NCBI GenBank assembly: GCA_015067185.1
Contig: SVMZ01000007.1
Span: 1-64,000, forward strand
DNA from: Oscillospiraceae bacterium
GTDB taxonomy: Bacteria; Bacillota; Clostridia; Oscillospirales; Ruminococcaceae
Reading direction: 5' to 3'
Length of the DNA: 64,000 bases
Both the position numbers and the translations under genes were made by a program. Shown piece by piece: positions 1 through 9,376 of the stretch (position 1 is the first letter of the stretch; each line of letters opens with the position of its first letter). The notes under the pieces are model-generated. The model was given only the letters and a program-made list of their open reading frames with translations. It did no database searches and had not been told where the DNA came from.

Positions 1-91
1 TCCTATTCGCAACCACGATTTCTTTTGCGTCCTTGCAGAAAGCTACGATGCCTGTTGTATTTTTCAAATTTGCCAACGGAATGTATTTCAT
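1..91 (-). CDS. Phd/YefM-type antitoxin, N-terminal part only
   Basis: The minus strand opens with an ATG at 91 after a GAAGGG ribosome binding site and reads 30 codons before running off the left edge. It starts MKYIPLANLKNTTGIVAFCK and continues with a stretch ending IVVANR. This resembles the N-terminus of prevent-host-death antitoxins, where a short strand and helix (I-P-x-x-D/N-L-K/R-N) precede a 'x-v-x-x-N-G' strand. Such antitoxins bind DNA and neutralise a RelE/Doc/Fic-type toxin. The toxin gene would lie outside the window. Only 30 residues are visible, so the family call is an inference. Confidence 0.5.
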   Translation of the reverse strand, partial: MKYIPLANLKNTTGIVAFCKDAKEIVVANR

Positions 92-169
92 ATTATTTTT
101 CCCTTCTTTTGTTTTGTAATATAAAAGAAGGCAACACAATGAGATACTCATTGCATTACCTGCTTAGGA

Positions 170-310
170 TTATTTCGCTGCTTCTAACATATTCTCAATG
201 AATATGCCATATCCCCGTGTAGGATCATTTACTAAAACGTGAGTTACAGCACCCACAATTCGCCCATTTTGAATCACAGGCGACCCGCTCATTCCCTGCA
301 CGATGCCTAT
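170..310 (-). pseudogene. spoIVB: 3' remnant of spoIVB (SpoIVB S55 peptidase C-terminus)
   Basis: The minus strand encodes 45 residues beginning [20 protein letters not shown] and ending [11 protein letters not shown] before TAA. This is the hallmark C-terminus of SpoIVB, the secreted sporulation signalling peptidase. GMSGSP contains its catalytic serine, and the tail ([20 protein letters not shown]) is very characteristic. In-frame reading stops at 314-316 (TGA), two codons upstream of GIVQG, and nothing further upstream resembles SpoIVB. No PDZ domain or N-terminal part was found anywhere in the window. The fragment therefore marks a breakpoint at about 310, where the defence island begins. 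It is non-functional alone. Confidence 0.85.
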
Positions 311-335
311 AATTCAAAACAGATTCGATTGGCAA

Positions 336-369
336 AAGAAAGTTTCGCATCCCGATGCGAAACTTTCTT
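336..369. promoter_or_regulatory. Perfect 15-bp inverted repeat at the island's left operon
   Basis: Arms 336-350 and 355-369 are exact reverse complements around a CCCG loop. The right arm overlaps the -35 box of the following promoter. It could be a terminator for transcripts entering from either side, or the operator of the XRE regulator encoded just downstream. There is no long T-run on the plus side, which slightly favours a regulatory role. Confidence 0.6.
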
Positions 370-396
370 GCTTTAAGCTGCAGAAGAGTGTATAAT
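368..396 (+). promoter_or_regulatory. Sigma-A-type promoter for the regulator-methyltransferase operon
   Basis: TTGCTT at 368-373 and a perfect TATAAT at 391-396 are separated by 17 bp. The regulator's GGAGG (416-420) and ATG (430) follow at normal distances. The -35 box lies within the right arm of the 336-369 inverted repeat, so a protein bound there would block the promoter. Confidence 0.65.
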
Positions 397-429
397 AAAG
401 TCAATATTTGTATCCGGAGGTCGAATGAC

Positions 430-648
430 ATGGCGATTTCATATAACAAGCTCTGGAAACTGCTCGTAGATAAAAAAATGAGCAAGGCCGATCTGCGTAA
501 AGCTGCCGGTATTGCTCCAAATACCATGACTCGTTTGCGCCGTGATGAGGAAGTTACACTCACGGTGCTACATAAGATTTGTAAAACTCTCGAAGTTGAT
601 ATTGGCGATATCATGGAGTTTTTGCCGGGAACGGAAAAAGGAGAATAA
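430..648 (+). CDS. Small XRE/Cro-CI-type helix-turn-helix regulator
   Basis: 72 residues starting MAISYNKLWKLLVDKKMSKA, with an HTH core MSKADLRKAAGIAPNTMTRL (residues about 17-36) followed by the usual E-V-x-L-x-V-L-x-K-I-C-x-x-L helix. I chose ATG 430 because GGAGG lies 9 nt upstream; the longer reading from 355 would start inside the inverted repeat. Single-domain HTH proteins of this kind often precede C5 methyltransferase genes. Its position first in the operon suggests a controller that delays the nuclease genes until methylation is established. That role is inferred from position only. Confidence 0.85.
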   Translation: MAISYNKLWKLLVDKKMSKADLRKAAGIAPNTMTRLRRDEEVTLTVLHKICKTLEVDIGDIMEFLPGTEKGE

Positions 649-729
649 GTATAATTGTGATTTTATGTCCGGTTTAATGGACTATTTTGATTGTACGATT
701 AACAGAAATAGAATGGTGGAGTGGGAGTT

Positions 730-2004
730 ATGCCCAAATATCTTGACTTATTTGCTGGCGCGGGTGGTCTGTCAGAAGGATTTGTCCGTGCCGGATACGA
801 GCCAGTTGCTCACGTAGAAATGGATGTGGCTGCATGCTATAGCCTCAAAACCCGTGCAGCATATCATTGGCTGAAAAGAAATGAAAAATTGAATATATAC
901 AACCGATATCTCAATGGTGAAATTACCCGCAATGCGTTTTATGAAGAAATTCCGGAGTCTGTTTTGGACTCGGTTTTGAATTATGAAATCTCTGAGGAAA
1001 CTCTGCCGGCTATTTTTGCAAAGATTGATGCTATGCTGGGCGAGAATAAGTTAGACCTTATAGTTGGCGGTCCACCTTGTCAGGCGTATTCTCTTGCGGG
1101 AAGATCTCGCTCCGAGAACAAAATGGTCGGAGACAAACGAAACTATCTTTATAAACTGTACGCAGAGTTTTTGAAGCATTACCAACCCGAATACTTTGTG
1201 TTTGAAAATGTTGTTGGCCTTTTGTCTGCCAAAGATGAAGACGGTTCTCTGCATCTTGGGAACATGCAGGAGTTGTTTAAGGCCTACGGATATTCTACAG
1301 AATATCACACATTAAATGCCTCAGATTATGGCGTCCTTCAAAACAGAAAAAGAATCATTCTGATCGGAAAACGCGGCAAGCACGAGGGCTTTTATCCAGA
1401 TATTCCTATGGTTGCAAACACATATAAAGCAGGTGAACTGTTCTGTGATTTGCCTTCAATCAAATCGGGAGAAGGTATTATTACTCCAGTAGCAACCAAG
1501 CCTTATTCAGGTAAATATCTCTATAATTCTGGAATTAAAGAATATGACCAAGAGCCCGTTACGTTCCACCAAGCCCGCCCTCACACGGAGCAGGATTTGG
1601 AGATCTATCGCTTAGTTGTTGAGACCTGGAATAAAAAGAACGAACGAATTTCCTATATTGATTTGCCAGAACGACTCCGCACTCACAACAATACGAAGTG
1701 TTTCCTGGACCGCTTTAAAGTAGTTGCAGGGAATCTTCCATACACGCAGACCGTAGTGGCGCATATTTGCCGTGATGGACACTATTACATCCACCCTGAC
1801 ATCAAACAAAACCGGTCTCTTACCCCCAGAGAAGCTGCAAGAATTCAGACATTTCCGGATAACTACTATTTTGAATCTGTAACCGGAAAGCCCTCTCGAA
1901 CCCTCGCGTATAAGCAGATCGGCAACGCCGTTCCGGTACGCTTGGCGTATAATATTGCCCGGGCATTGATTGAGAAGTTTAATGAAACTGAAGGCACCAA
2001 ATGA
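730..2004 (+). CDS. DNA (cytosine-5) methyltransferase (Dcm family)
   Basis: Transfers a methyl group from S-adenosylmethionine to C5 of cytosine and would protect host DNA from the restriction proteins downstream. 424 residues. Motif I is LDLFAGAGGLSEGF (residues 5-18). Motif IV is GGPPCQAYSLAGR with catalytic Cys117. ENVVGL (motif VI), QNRKRIILIG (motif VIII) and QIGNAVPVRLA (motif X) follow in the usual order. The target-recognition region between VIII and X cannot be read for specificity. ATG 730 sits 8 nt after GGTGGAG; a GTG at 721 is an alternative. The nearby Vsr gene implies the product mark creates T:G mismatches on deamination, as with other C5 methylases. Confidence 0.97.
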   Translation: MPKYLDLFAGAGGLSEGFVRAGYEPVAHVEMDVAACYSLKTRAAYHWLKRNEKLNIYNRYLNGEITRNAFYEEIPESVLDSVLNYEISEETLPAIFAKIDAMLGENKLDLIVGGPPCQAYSLAGRSRSENKMVGDKRNYLYKLYAEFLKHYQPEYFVFENVVGLLSAKDEDGSLHLGNMQELFKAYGYSTEYHTLNASDYGVLQNRKRIILIGKRGKHEGFYPDIPMVANTYKAGELFCDLPSIKSGEGIITPVATKPYSGKYLYNSGIKEYDQEPVTFHQARPHTEQDLEIYRLVVETWNKKNERISYIDLPERLRTHNNTKCFLDRFKVVAGNLPYTQTVVAHICRDGHYYIHPDIKQNRSLTPREAARIQTFPDNYYFESVTGKPSRTLAYKQIGNAVPVRLAYNIARALIEKFNETEGTK

Positions 2005-2058
2005 TTAGCCGGTTTCTCCTTCACAAGATGCAATATACAGAAATATGAGGTGAACATC

Positions 2059-3528
2059 GTGGAAGAAAGAATTGTAATGCCATATGCTCCCATCCTCGTG
2101 GAATCAACGAGATCGATCGGATACTCTTTTGAGGCAGCTGTTGCTGATATCATCGACAACAGCATCAGTGCAGCTGCAACAGAGGTTCGGGTTTGCTTTT
2201 CTTCCAAAGATCCTCAGTGGCTGTGTATCGAAGATGATGGCTGGGGAATGACACCTGAGGAACTGGAAAATGCCATGCGTTACGGCAGCCAGAGTTCTAC
2301 AGATGTACGCAGAAAAGATGATCTGGGCAGATTTGGTCTGGGTCTTAAAATGGCATCAATGTCGCAGTGCAGAAAGGTCACTGTTATCAGCAAGAAAAAC
2401 GGTGTTGCCTGTGCTGCGTGCTGGGATTTGGACTATATTATCCGTCAAGAGAACTGGTCTCTGCAATTCTTCCCCGAAAGTGAAATTGAGGAGCTGCCGG
2501 GCTATTTATACTTAAAGCTGAAGGAAGCGGGCACCGTTGTTATCTGGGAAGAATTTGATCGTCTGAAGCAGGGTGCGTCCAAGGTACAGAAAGCTTTTGA
2601 TGAAAAAATCGAACTGACCAGAAAACACGTATCTTTGGTATTTCACCGTTTCCTGAACGATGAAAATCCTAAAAATCGCTTGGCTATGTATTTCAATGGT
2701 GAAGCTGTAAAAGGTATTGATCCGTTTTTAACAAAGCATCCTGCTACACAGCCTCTGAGTGAACAGGTCCTGCGAATTGCTTCGGATGAAATCCGTGTGA
2801 AACCATATGTCTTGCCGTATGTCAGCAAGTTGTCCAAGCAGGATATCGCAGCTATTGGCGGAAAAGAAGAACTGCGCCAACAACAGGGTTTCTATATTTA
2901 TAGAAATAAACGGTTAATCATTTGGGGCACTTGGTTCCGGCTGATCAAACATAATGAATTGGGTAAGCTGGCCCGGGTAAGAGTTGATATTCCGAACTCT
3001 CTGGATCATATCTGGGAAATTGATATTAAAAAATCCAGAGCCTCGCTTCCTCATTTCATTAAAAAGAACCTGGTGGATATCGTTGAGAACACGGTAGGCC
3101 GGAGCGAGCGGGTATACAAATACCGAGGAAGAAATGTGCAGACAGACAATCTGGTTCATGTATGGAACCCTATCGATGACCGTGGCCGTTTCCAGTACCA
3201 AATCAATCGACAGCTTCCTATTATCCAGATGCTGGAGGCGAATTTAAGTGAAGGTGGCGGGGCTGTTCTGGAAGCATTTATTAAGATGCTGGAAGATGCG
3301 TTCCCGTATTCCGATGTGTATTACAGAATGGCCAAGAACGAAGCTAATGTTACCGAAGGCGCTCTGGAAAACAATGAGGTATACGGCATGGCCGAGCAGA
3401 TGGTTCATCAGATCGAAAGTATGGGCGGCGATGTGGAGGCATTCCTGAAAACCATGGATAAGATGGATTTCTTTATCAAGTACCCGGATGTGGTATCGCA
3501 GATCAGAGAGGTGTATAGCGATGACTGA
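2059..3528 (+). CDS. MORC/MutL-like GHKL ATPase of a Z1-AIPR defence system
   Basis: 489 residues from a GTG at 2059, 6 nt after GAGGTG. The GHKL (HSP90/MutL) ATP-binding fold is clear: DIIDNS (N box, residues 30-35), EDDGWGM (G1 box, 58-64) and DLGRFGLGLK (G2 box, 88-97). The C-terminal half has no obvious nuclease motif. Bacterial MORC-like ATPases encoded beside a Z1 helicase, a PD-(D/E)XK nuclease and an AIPR protein belong to a restriction-like anti-phage system (called Mza in defence catalogues). The ATPase probably clamps or senses DNA. Its stop overlaps the next gene's start by 8 nt. An ATG at 2077 is an alternative start. Confidence 0.85.
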   Translation: MEERIVMPYAPILVESTRSIGYSFEAAVADIIDNSISAAATEVRVCFSSKDPQWLCIEDDGWGMTPEELENAMRYGSQSSTDVRRKDDLGRFGLGLKMASMSQCRKVTVISKKNGVACAACWDLDYIIRQENWSLQFFPESEIEELPGYLYLKLKEAGTVVIWEEFDRLKQGASKVQKAFDEKIELTRKHVSLVFHRFLNDENPKNRLAMYFNGEAVKGIDPFLTKHPATQPLSEQVLRIASDEIRVKPYVLPYVSKLSKQDIAAIGGKEELRQQQGFYIYRNKRLIIWGTWFRLIKHNELGKLARVRVDIPNSLDHIWEIDIKKSRASLPHFIKKNLVDIVENTVGRSERVYKYRGRNVQTDNLVHVWNPIDDRGRFQYQINRQLPIIQMLEANLSEGGGAVLEAFIKMLEDAFPYSDVYYRMAKNEANVTEGALENNEVYGMAEQMVHQIESMGGDVEAFLKTMDKMDFFIKYPDVVSQIREVYSDD

Positions 3529-6331
3529 CAATCAGAACAACATCATTGGCAAGATATTGATGGATATGAGTGCCTCTGTGATTCCAGCCACAGAAGCAAT
3601 GATTGCTATGATGGTTGATATGTATGACACAAACAATGCAATGACTTTGGGTACTGCCAGATTGACTCCCGAAGAGCGTGATCAGGTCATTGCGGAATTG
3701 CACGCATCTTTGTGTGTTAAGATTGACCGTGGACACTTTGTCAAAGAGCGCGATCATAAACCGTGGTATATGGCGGCAAAAGCCGAAAACGCTTCTAAAT
3801 TCTGGGATCGCTACCGATTGTATCTGATGAAGGAAAAACACTGGAATGGCGATACCGTTAATAAACTTGACCAGACAACAGACGATATTATGGATCTGCT
3901 GGGGAATCCGGATCAGGTGGATGGCTTTATGCGCCGTGGTCTGTGTATCGGTGATGTGCAGTCCGGTAAAACCTCTACCTATATTGGCCTGATCAACAAG
4001 GCCGCTGATGCGCATTACCGTGTTGTCATTCTGCTTACCGGTACCATCGAAAAGCTTCGCAGACAGACCCAGCAGCGTATTGACGAAGGCTTTATCGGTC
4101 TGGACAGTTACGCGTTTACTTTGGAAAAAGGCCGTGTCCAGGTTGGCGTGGGAGCTATTGATGCCACAACGAGTGGATGGGCGGTTACCTCTACTTCAAG
4201 CGACTTCAATGCTGCTACCGCCAAGAAGGTGGTTGGTCAGTTGACTAACATCAGTGCCCCAGTTATTTTTGTTCTGAAGAAGAATAAGAGTGTTCTGGAA
4301 AAATTGGAGCATTGGCTCAGATTCTATAACATAAACCCTGCTACTAAGAAAATCGATCTGCCTATGCTGCTGATTGATGACGAAGCGGATAATGCTTCTG
4401 TTAATACTAAGACAGACGATGTCACCGCAATTAACAAGGGTATCCGGAAACTGTTGGCACTCTTTGACAAGGCCAACTATGTTGGTTTCACCGCTACTCC
4501 CTATGCCAATGTGTTTATTGATCCGGATTCCGAAGAGGAGATGCTGAAGCATGATTTGTTCCCCCGGGACTTCATTTATGCCCTTGAGGCTCCGGACAGT
4601 TACATCGGTGCCCGCAGCATTTTTGAGGAAGATGCGCCTTACGGATATATGCTGGAATCCAACGATGACTGCGAATATGCCCTTCCCATTGTCCACAAAA
4701 AGGAAGATGTGCTTCAGTTCATCCCGGAGAGTCTGAAAGAAGCACTGGCGGCATTCTTTATTGCGAATGCGGTACGGGATCTGCGCGGTGATAAAAAGAC
4801 CCACCGTACAATGATGATCAATATTTCCCGATTTATTGCGGTGCAAAACCAGATAACCAAAGTGGTTGACAGCTATGTCCGGGATTGGCAGCGTGAAATT
4901 CGTAATTATTATCTGACCGGAAATGAGGCACTTCAGTATGATTCTTTCAGCTTCATTAAGAAGGTCTACGATAAGTATTTTACACAGTTTGCTTCCAATC
5001 CGGAATTTGCAAAGTTGAAGCATTTTACCTGGGAGCAGATTCAGGAAGTGCTGTATCCTGCCATTTCCCGTATTGTAGTTCGTACGATCAATGGTGGTAA
5101 TGCTCCCAAGAATCTGGATTATGAGAATTATGAAAAGGCTCCTGATGATATCGGTCTGAGACTGATTGCAGTAGGCGGTCTCAGCCTGTCCAGAGGTCTT
5201 ACCTTGGAAGGGCTTTGCACCAGCTATTTCTACCGTAACTCTTCTATGTACGATACACTGATGCAGATGGGCCGCTGGTTCGGTTATCGGAATAATTATC
5301 AGGATCTGTGCAAAATCTGGATGCCTGAACTGTCCATGACGTGGTACAGCTATATTTCTTCCGCAACCGATGAACTGCGTGCAGAAGTGAAGCGTATGCA
5401 GGATGAGAATATGACACCAACAGACTTCGGTTTGGCTGTTCGTTCTGATATTCAGGGTTTGCTGGTTACTGCTCGAAACAAAATGCGGTCTGCCAGGGAT
5501 TATGAAACCGTTGTCAATATGAGTGGAGAAGTGGTTGAAACAAAATACATTCATAGCTCCATCGAAGTTCTGCAGCGCAACTATCATGAAACAATTCAGT
5601 TCATCAATGATCTGCGCAATCACCATGAACTGCATCAAAATGATCCGAACTTTGCAATCAAACATCCACAGTTTATTAATGTTCCCAAAGAAACAATTGT
5701 CGACTATCTGAAAGGATTCTCGGCCCATACTTCCAATGCAGCAACAGGATTCATCATTCATAACTTAATCGAAATGTTCCAAGAGGACTGCGATGGAGTG
5801 TTTAATAAATGGGATGTGTTGATTGCTGGTGGTAGTGAAACTGATGCTCCAAAACCTTTTGCTGAACTGGAAATCCATCAAGTCCGACGTGGGTTTGCTT
5901 ACAGGAAAGAGACTAAGTCTCTACAAATGTCTGGCAAGAATTCTCGATTGGGCAGTAAAGATCTTGCCAAGGGTGGATTGACACGTGATCAGGTTAAAAG
6001 AATGGAAGAAGGTCATGGCGATACCGGAAAATCCTTCAGTGAAAGTTTTTACTTTAGCACAGGAATTAAGCGTAATCCACTACTCGTAATTTATCCTGTT
6101 CATTTGTACTACGAGCCCAAGGACGGCGAAAAGGTAGATGAGGTAAAAAAGGCCATTACTGATTCTCTCAATTTTCCTGTCATTGGTCTTAGCATAGGCA
6201 TACCAAAAATCAATGGGCTGCCACCGAAACGAATCAAGTACAAAATAAACAAGCAGAAGTGGCTGGAAATTTTTGGTGCCGACAACGCTGATGATTTCGA
6301 TGAAATAGACGAAACGATTCCGGAGGATTAA
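3521..6331 (+). CDS. Z1-domain superfamily II helicase/translocase
   Basis: 936 residues; ATG 3521 overlaps the upstream stop. SF2 motifs are all readable: Walker A GDVQSGKT (residues 144-151), a DDEAD box at 286-290, a TATP motif (FTATPYAN), GGLSLSRGLTLEG as the motif IV/V region, and QMGRWFGYR with arginine fingers near 582-590. Z1 proteins are helicase-like ATPases that occur with MORC-type ATPases and PD-(D/E)XK nucleases in restriction-like systems, so DNA translocation coupled to cleavage is the likely role. The next gene begins 2 nt after the stop, so both are translated from one mRNA. Confidence 0.92.
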   Translation: MTDNQNNIIGKILMDMSASVIPATEAMIAMMVDMYDTNNAMTLGTARLTPEERDQVIAELHASLCVKIDRGHFVKERDHKPWYMAAKAENASKFWDRYRLYLMKEKHWNGDTVNKLDQTTDDIMDLLGNPDQVDGFMRRGLCIGDVQSGKTSTYIGLINKAADAHYRVVILLTGTIEKLRRQTQQRIDEGFIGLDSYAFTLEKGRVQVGVGAIDATTSGWAVTSTSSDFNAATAKKVVGQLTNISAPVIFVLKKNKSVLEKLEHWLRFYNINPATKKIDLPMLLIDDEADNASVNTKTDDVTAINKGIRKLLALFDKANYVGFTATPYANVFIDPDSEEEMLKHDLFPRDFIYALEAPDSYIGARSIFEEDAPYGYMLESNDDCEYALPIVHKKEDVLQFIPESLKEALAAFFIANAVRDLRGDKKTHRTMMINISRFIAVQNQITKVVDSYVRDWQREIRNYYLTGNEALQYDSFSFIKKVYDKYFTQFASNPEFAKLKHFTWEQIQEVLYPAISRIVVRTINGGNAPKNLDYENYEKAPDDIGLRLIAVGGLSLSRGLTLEGLCTSYFYRNSSMYDTLMQMGRWFGYRNNYQDLCKIWMPELSMTWYSYISSATDELRAEVKRMQDENMTPTDFGLAVRSDIQGLLVTARNKMRSARDYETVVNMSGEVVETKYIHSSIEVLQRNYHETIQFINDLRNHHELHQNDPNFAIKHPQFINVPKETIVDYLKGFSAHTSNAATGFIIHNLIEMFQEDCDGVFNKWDVLIAGGSETDAPKPFAELEIHQVRRGFAYRKETKSLQMSGKNSRLGSKDLAKGGLTRDQVKRMEEGHGDTGKSFSESFYFSTGIKRNPLLVIYPVHLYYEPKDGEKVDEVKKAITDSLNFPVIGLSIGIPKINGLPPKRIKYKINKQKWLEIFGADNADDFDEIDETIPED

Positions 6332-6333
6332 TT

Positions 6334-7260
6334 ATGGCTGATATAAAGACAATATTCGGCGCAATTGATCACCTGGACGCATACCAGCGTGTGAACAGTA
6401 CACATTTGCTGGATCTGTATGTGGGAATCGATGATACAGCCAGATGGACTTTGCTGATGATCAGTGAGTATCCTCCACTGAAGGTTGCATCTTCCCGCAT
6501 GATTTTGGTTAAATCCGGACGACGTCCTGACAAAAAGTGGTCTCTTTCGTTCTCTCTGGTTGATGACAACTATAAGGATATGTTTGTCCTGTTCTGTGAG
6601 GACATTGTCTTATCTTCTTCCTGCATCAAAAACAAAGATAAAGCTACCCGTTTTGTTGGAAAACGTTACATGGAATGGCGGGAAATGCTTGCAAATGCCC
6701 GGGGAAATTTGCTTTCCCCGGCAGAAGTTAAAGGTCTTCTGGGGGAAATGTATTTCCTGAAAGAGCATCTTTGCGCTCAATATGGCGCTGAAAAAGCCGC
6801 GCTGTCCTGGACAGGTCCTAAGCAACTGCCACAGGACTACATAATTGATGATACCTGGTATGAGGTCAAGACAGTGTCGAGTAGCCGAACCGAGGTCAGT
6901 ATATCATCAATCGAACAGCTGGATTGCGCAAAACCGGGAGAACTGGTGGTTATTAGGGCTGATAAAACCAGTGTGACCAATACCGCTGCAGTCAACCTGA
7001 ATATACTGTACAAAGAACTGCTGGCTATGCTCCCCGATGATGATTCCAGAGACAAGTTCTCCACAATGCTGCTGCGTTATGGATATTATCCCCGGCCTGA
7101 ATACGAAGGCGAAGAGTATACCTTTGAGATTAAGACAATAGCCAGATATGCGGTGAATGCGGATTTCCCATGTATCCGCCGAACTAATCTGCCCGAAAGT
7201 ATATCTGAAGCGAAATATTCCCTGGCGCTTGCTGCCATTGAGTCTTACAGGAAGGAGTGA
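6334..7260 (+). CDS. PD-(D/E)XK-motif nuclease (DUF4420-like)
   Basis: 308 residues, ATG 6334 after GGAGG. Near the middle lie GLLGEMYFLKEH (Glu138) and QDYIIDDTWYEVKT (Asp168, Glu177-x-Lys179). These are the three acidic/lysine positions of a PD-(D/E)XK restriction-endonuclease fold. Proteins of this type are the usual partner of Z1 helicases and AIPR proteins. The predicted role is the DNA-cutting subunit. The gene lies tightly between the Z1 and AIPR genes (2 and 4 nt spacing). The family assignment rests on motif and context. Confidence 0.85.
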   Translation: MADIKTIFGAIDHLDAYQRVNSTHLLDLYVGIDDTARWTLLMISEYPPLKVASSRMILVKSGRRPDKKWSLSFSLVDDNYKDMFVLFCEDIVLSSSCIKNKDKATRFVGKRYMEWREMLANARGNLLSPAEVKGLLGEMYFLKEHLCAQYGAEKAALSWTGPKQLPQDYIIDDTWYEVKTVSSSRTEVSISSIEQLDCAKPGELVVIRADKTSVTNTAAVNLNILYKELLAMLPDDDSRDKFSTMLLRYGYYPRPEYEGEEYTFEIKTIARYAVNADFPCIRRTNLPESISEAKYSLALAAIESYRKE

Positions 7261-7264
7261 TTCT

Positions 7265-9340
7265 GTGGATATCAAGGAATTCAGAAACGGAATACTGGAT
7301 GAAGTGCATTTTAATGCATCAATCAACGGAACCTCTCCCCGGGAAGAGTTTCTGGCGATGTATTCCGGTGCGCTGGTCGAAGCGGAAGAATTTGAGGACT
7401 TCGAACAGCTGGCCTATGAGGGCGTTGGATCCCGTAACAGAAGAATTCTGATTGACGGTTACTATTATAGCGAATTGGAAAACTGCCTTATTATTGTAGC
7501 CTGTCCGTTCTCTGACGGTATTGAAATCCAATCTCTTACCGCCACCGATGCGGAAGTTCACTTCAATCGGGCAAGAGCATTTGTGGAAGAATCAAGATCC
7601 GGATTCATCCAGAAATATGCAGAGGAAAGTTCCCCCGGATATGGCTTGGCCATTGATGTTCAGAAGCGTTATGCCAATGTTACGAAGTACAAATTCTACC
7701 TTCTGACTGACATGGCAATGAGCAGCCGTATCCGTGAAATTCCCAGTACCAAGATCGGCGATGCTGTTGCAGAATACCATATTTGGGATATTGCGCGTTT
7801 ACACAGCCTGTATGCGTCCAAGACAGGCAAAGAGGATATCGTAATTGATCTGAAGGAGTTCTCTCCCAATGGCATTCCCTGCCTGCAGGCTGGCTCCAAC
7901 GAGGAATACACAGCATATCTGTGTAATATCCCGGGCTCCATATTGGCTTATCTGTATAACACATACGGAGGCCGTCTGCTGGAAGGCAACGTACGATCCT
8001 TCCTGTCCGCAAAAGGCAAAATCAACAAGGGTATCCGTAATACCATTCTGAACGAACCCAGTATGTTTTTTGCGTATAACAACGGTATTGCGGCAACTGC
8101 TTATGCAGTAGAAGTGGAATCCGGAGACGGATGTACCTATATCACGAAGATTACTTCGCTTCAGATCGTCAACGGTGGTCAGACAACGGCATCTCTGGCT
8201 GCAGCCATAATCAATGATAAGGAGCGAGCCAACGGACTGCGGGATATTTATGTACCCATGAAATTGTCCGTAGTTACTCCGGAAAAAGCGATGGTTCTGA
8301 TTCCCAATATCGCAAAGTACGCCAACAAGCAGAATAAGGTCAGCGATGCGGACTTCTTCTCCAACCATGCGTTCCATGTTAGAATGGAAGACTTCTCCCG
8401 GAGAGTACTTGCTCCTGCGGTTATGGGCAACCAGTATGGTACTTATTGGTATTACGAACGCACCCGCGGACAGTATAAGCAGGAGCAGAGCCGTATGACC
8501 AAAGCTGAGAAAGACAAGTTCCTTATTCAGTACCCCAAGACTCAGATGTTTACGAAGACAGATCTGGCGAAGCTTTACAACATCTATCGCCAGCTGCCGC
8601 ATCAGGTCAGTACCGGCGCCCAGAAGAACTTTATTCAGTTTGCGGAATGGGCCAGTGCAGCTTGGGATAAAGATGAAACGTTCTTTAACGAAAGGTTTTT
8701 CCGTCTGGTTGTTTGTCTGAATATCCTGTATAAGAAGGTTGACTACATCGTTAAGCACGCATCCTGGTATGAGATGGGCTATAAAGCACAGGTTGTGACC
8801 TACACACTGGCATATCTGTTCTATCAGATCAGCAAGGAATGCCCGGATCGTGCATTTGATTTCAAGACAATCTGGAATCAGCAGGGTGTCTCTCACGCTA
8901 CCGAAATGGAGTTGGAGAAGATTGCGGAAGCGATGTACTACCACCTGGTATCTCCGGACAGAGAAGTACAGAACGTTACTGAATGGGCCAAGCGTGAGGC
9001 GTGTTGGAAAAAGGCTAAATCCATTTCTATTTCTCTCGGCTCGAAGTTTAAGCAGGAGCTGGTCAGCACAGCAGAAGAGGCAGAGGCCAAGAAAAATGCC
9101 CGGTACGAGCAGAAGCAGGAGAACAGCGCATCTGCAATGATTCAAGTGGCTGAGTATGGTGTTGAAAACTGGAAGTCATTGCTCACATGGGGTATCGAGA
9201 ACCGGATTTTTAATCCTCAGGAGATTTCTTTCCTGAAGGCCGCGATTGCAATGGAAACCGGAAAATTCCCCAGCGAAAAACAATGTGGCCGTATTCTTCA
9301 GGTGCTTGCGAAAGCAAGAGAAGAAAGCTGGCCCAAATAA
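7265..9340 (+). CDS. AIPR (abortive infection phage resistance) family protein
   Basis: 691 residues from GTG 7265, with AAGGAG about 7 nt upstream overlapping the end of the nuclease gene. The diagnostic AIPR motifs are present: FFAYNNGIAATA near residue 268 and LQIVNGGQTTASLA near residue 302. Members of this family are found in abortive-infection loci and in the MORC-Z1-nuclease system. Their biochemical activity is not established as far as I know. The collinear organisation argues that it acts with the four upstream proteins. Upstream in-frame ATGs (from 7157) lack a ribosome binding site and lie inside the previous gene. Confidence 0.92.
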   Translation: MDIKEFRNGILDEVHFNASINGTSPREEFLAMYSGALVEAEEFEDFEQLAYEGVGSRNRRILIDGYYYSELENCLIIVACPFSDGIEIQSLTATDAEVHFNRARAFVEESRSGFIQKYAEESSPGYGLAIDVQKRYANVTKYKFYLLTDMAMSSRIREIPSTKIGDAVAEYHIWDIARLHSLYASKTGKEDIVIDLKEFSPNGIPCLQAGSNEEYTAYLCNIPGSILAYLYNTYGGRLLEGNVRSFLSAKGKINKGIRNTILNEPSMFFAYNNGIAATAYAVEVESGDGCTYITKITSLQIVNGGQTTASLAAAIINDKERANGLRDIYVPMKLSVVTPEKAMVLIPNIAKYANKQNKVSDADFFSNHAFHVRMEDFSRRVLAPAVMGNQYGTYWYYERTRGQYKQEQSRMTKAEKDKFLIQYPKTQMFTKTDLAKLYNIYRQLPHQVSTGAQKNFIQFAEWASAAWDKDETFFNERFFRLVVCLNILYKKVDYIVKHASWYEMGYKAQVVTYTLAYLFYQISKECPDRAFDFKTIWNQQGVSHATEMELEKIAEAMYYHLVSPDREVQNVTEWAKREACWKKAKSISISLGSKFKQELVSTAEEAEAKKNARYEQKQENSASAMIQVAEYGVENWKSLLTWGIENRIFNPQEISFLKAAIAMETGKFPSEKQCGRILQVLAKAREESWPK

Positions 9341-9376
9341 TCACACAAGTTTACTGGAACGAAGGAGGGATATGTT

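Noticed and set aside
225..614. 129-codon minus-strand frame at the left end
   Set aside because: It crosses the SpoIVB remnant in a different frame, the palindrome and the XRE gene; no coding signal.
4196..5761. 521-codon antisense frame within the Z1 gene
   Set aside because: No start signal or domain; the sense strand has all SF2 helicase motifs.
7799..9145. 448-codon antisense frame within the AIPR gene
   Set aside because: Composition is unlike a real protein and the sense frame carries the AIPR motifs.
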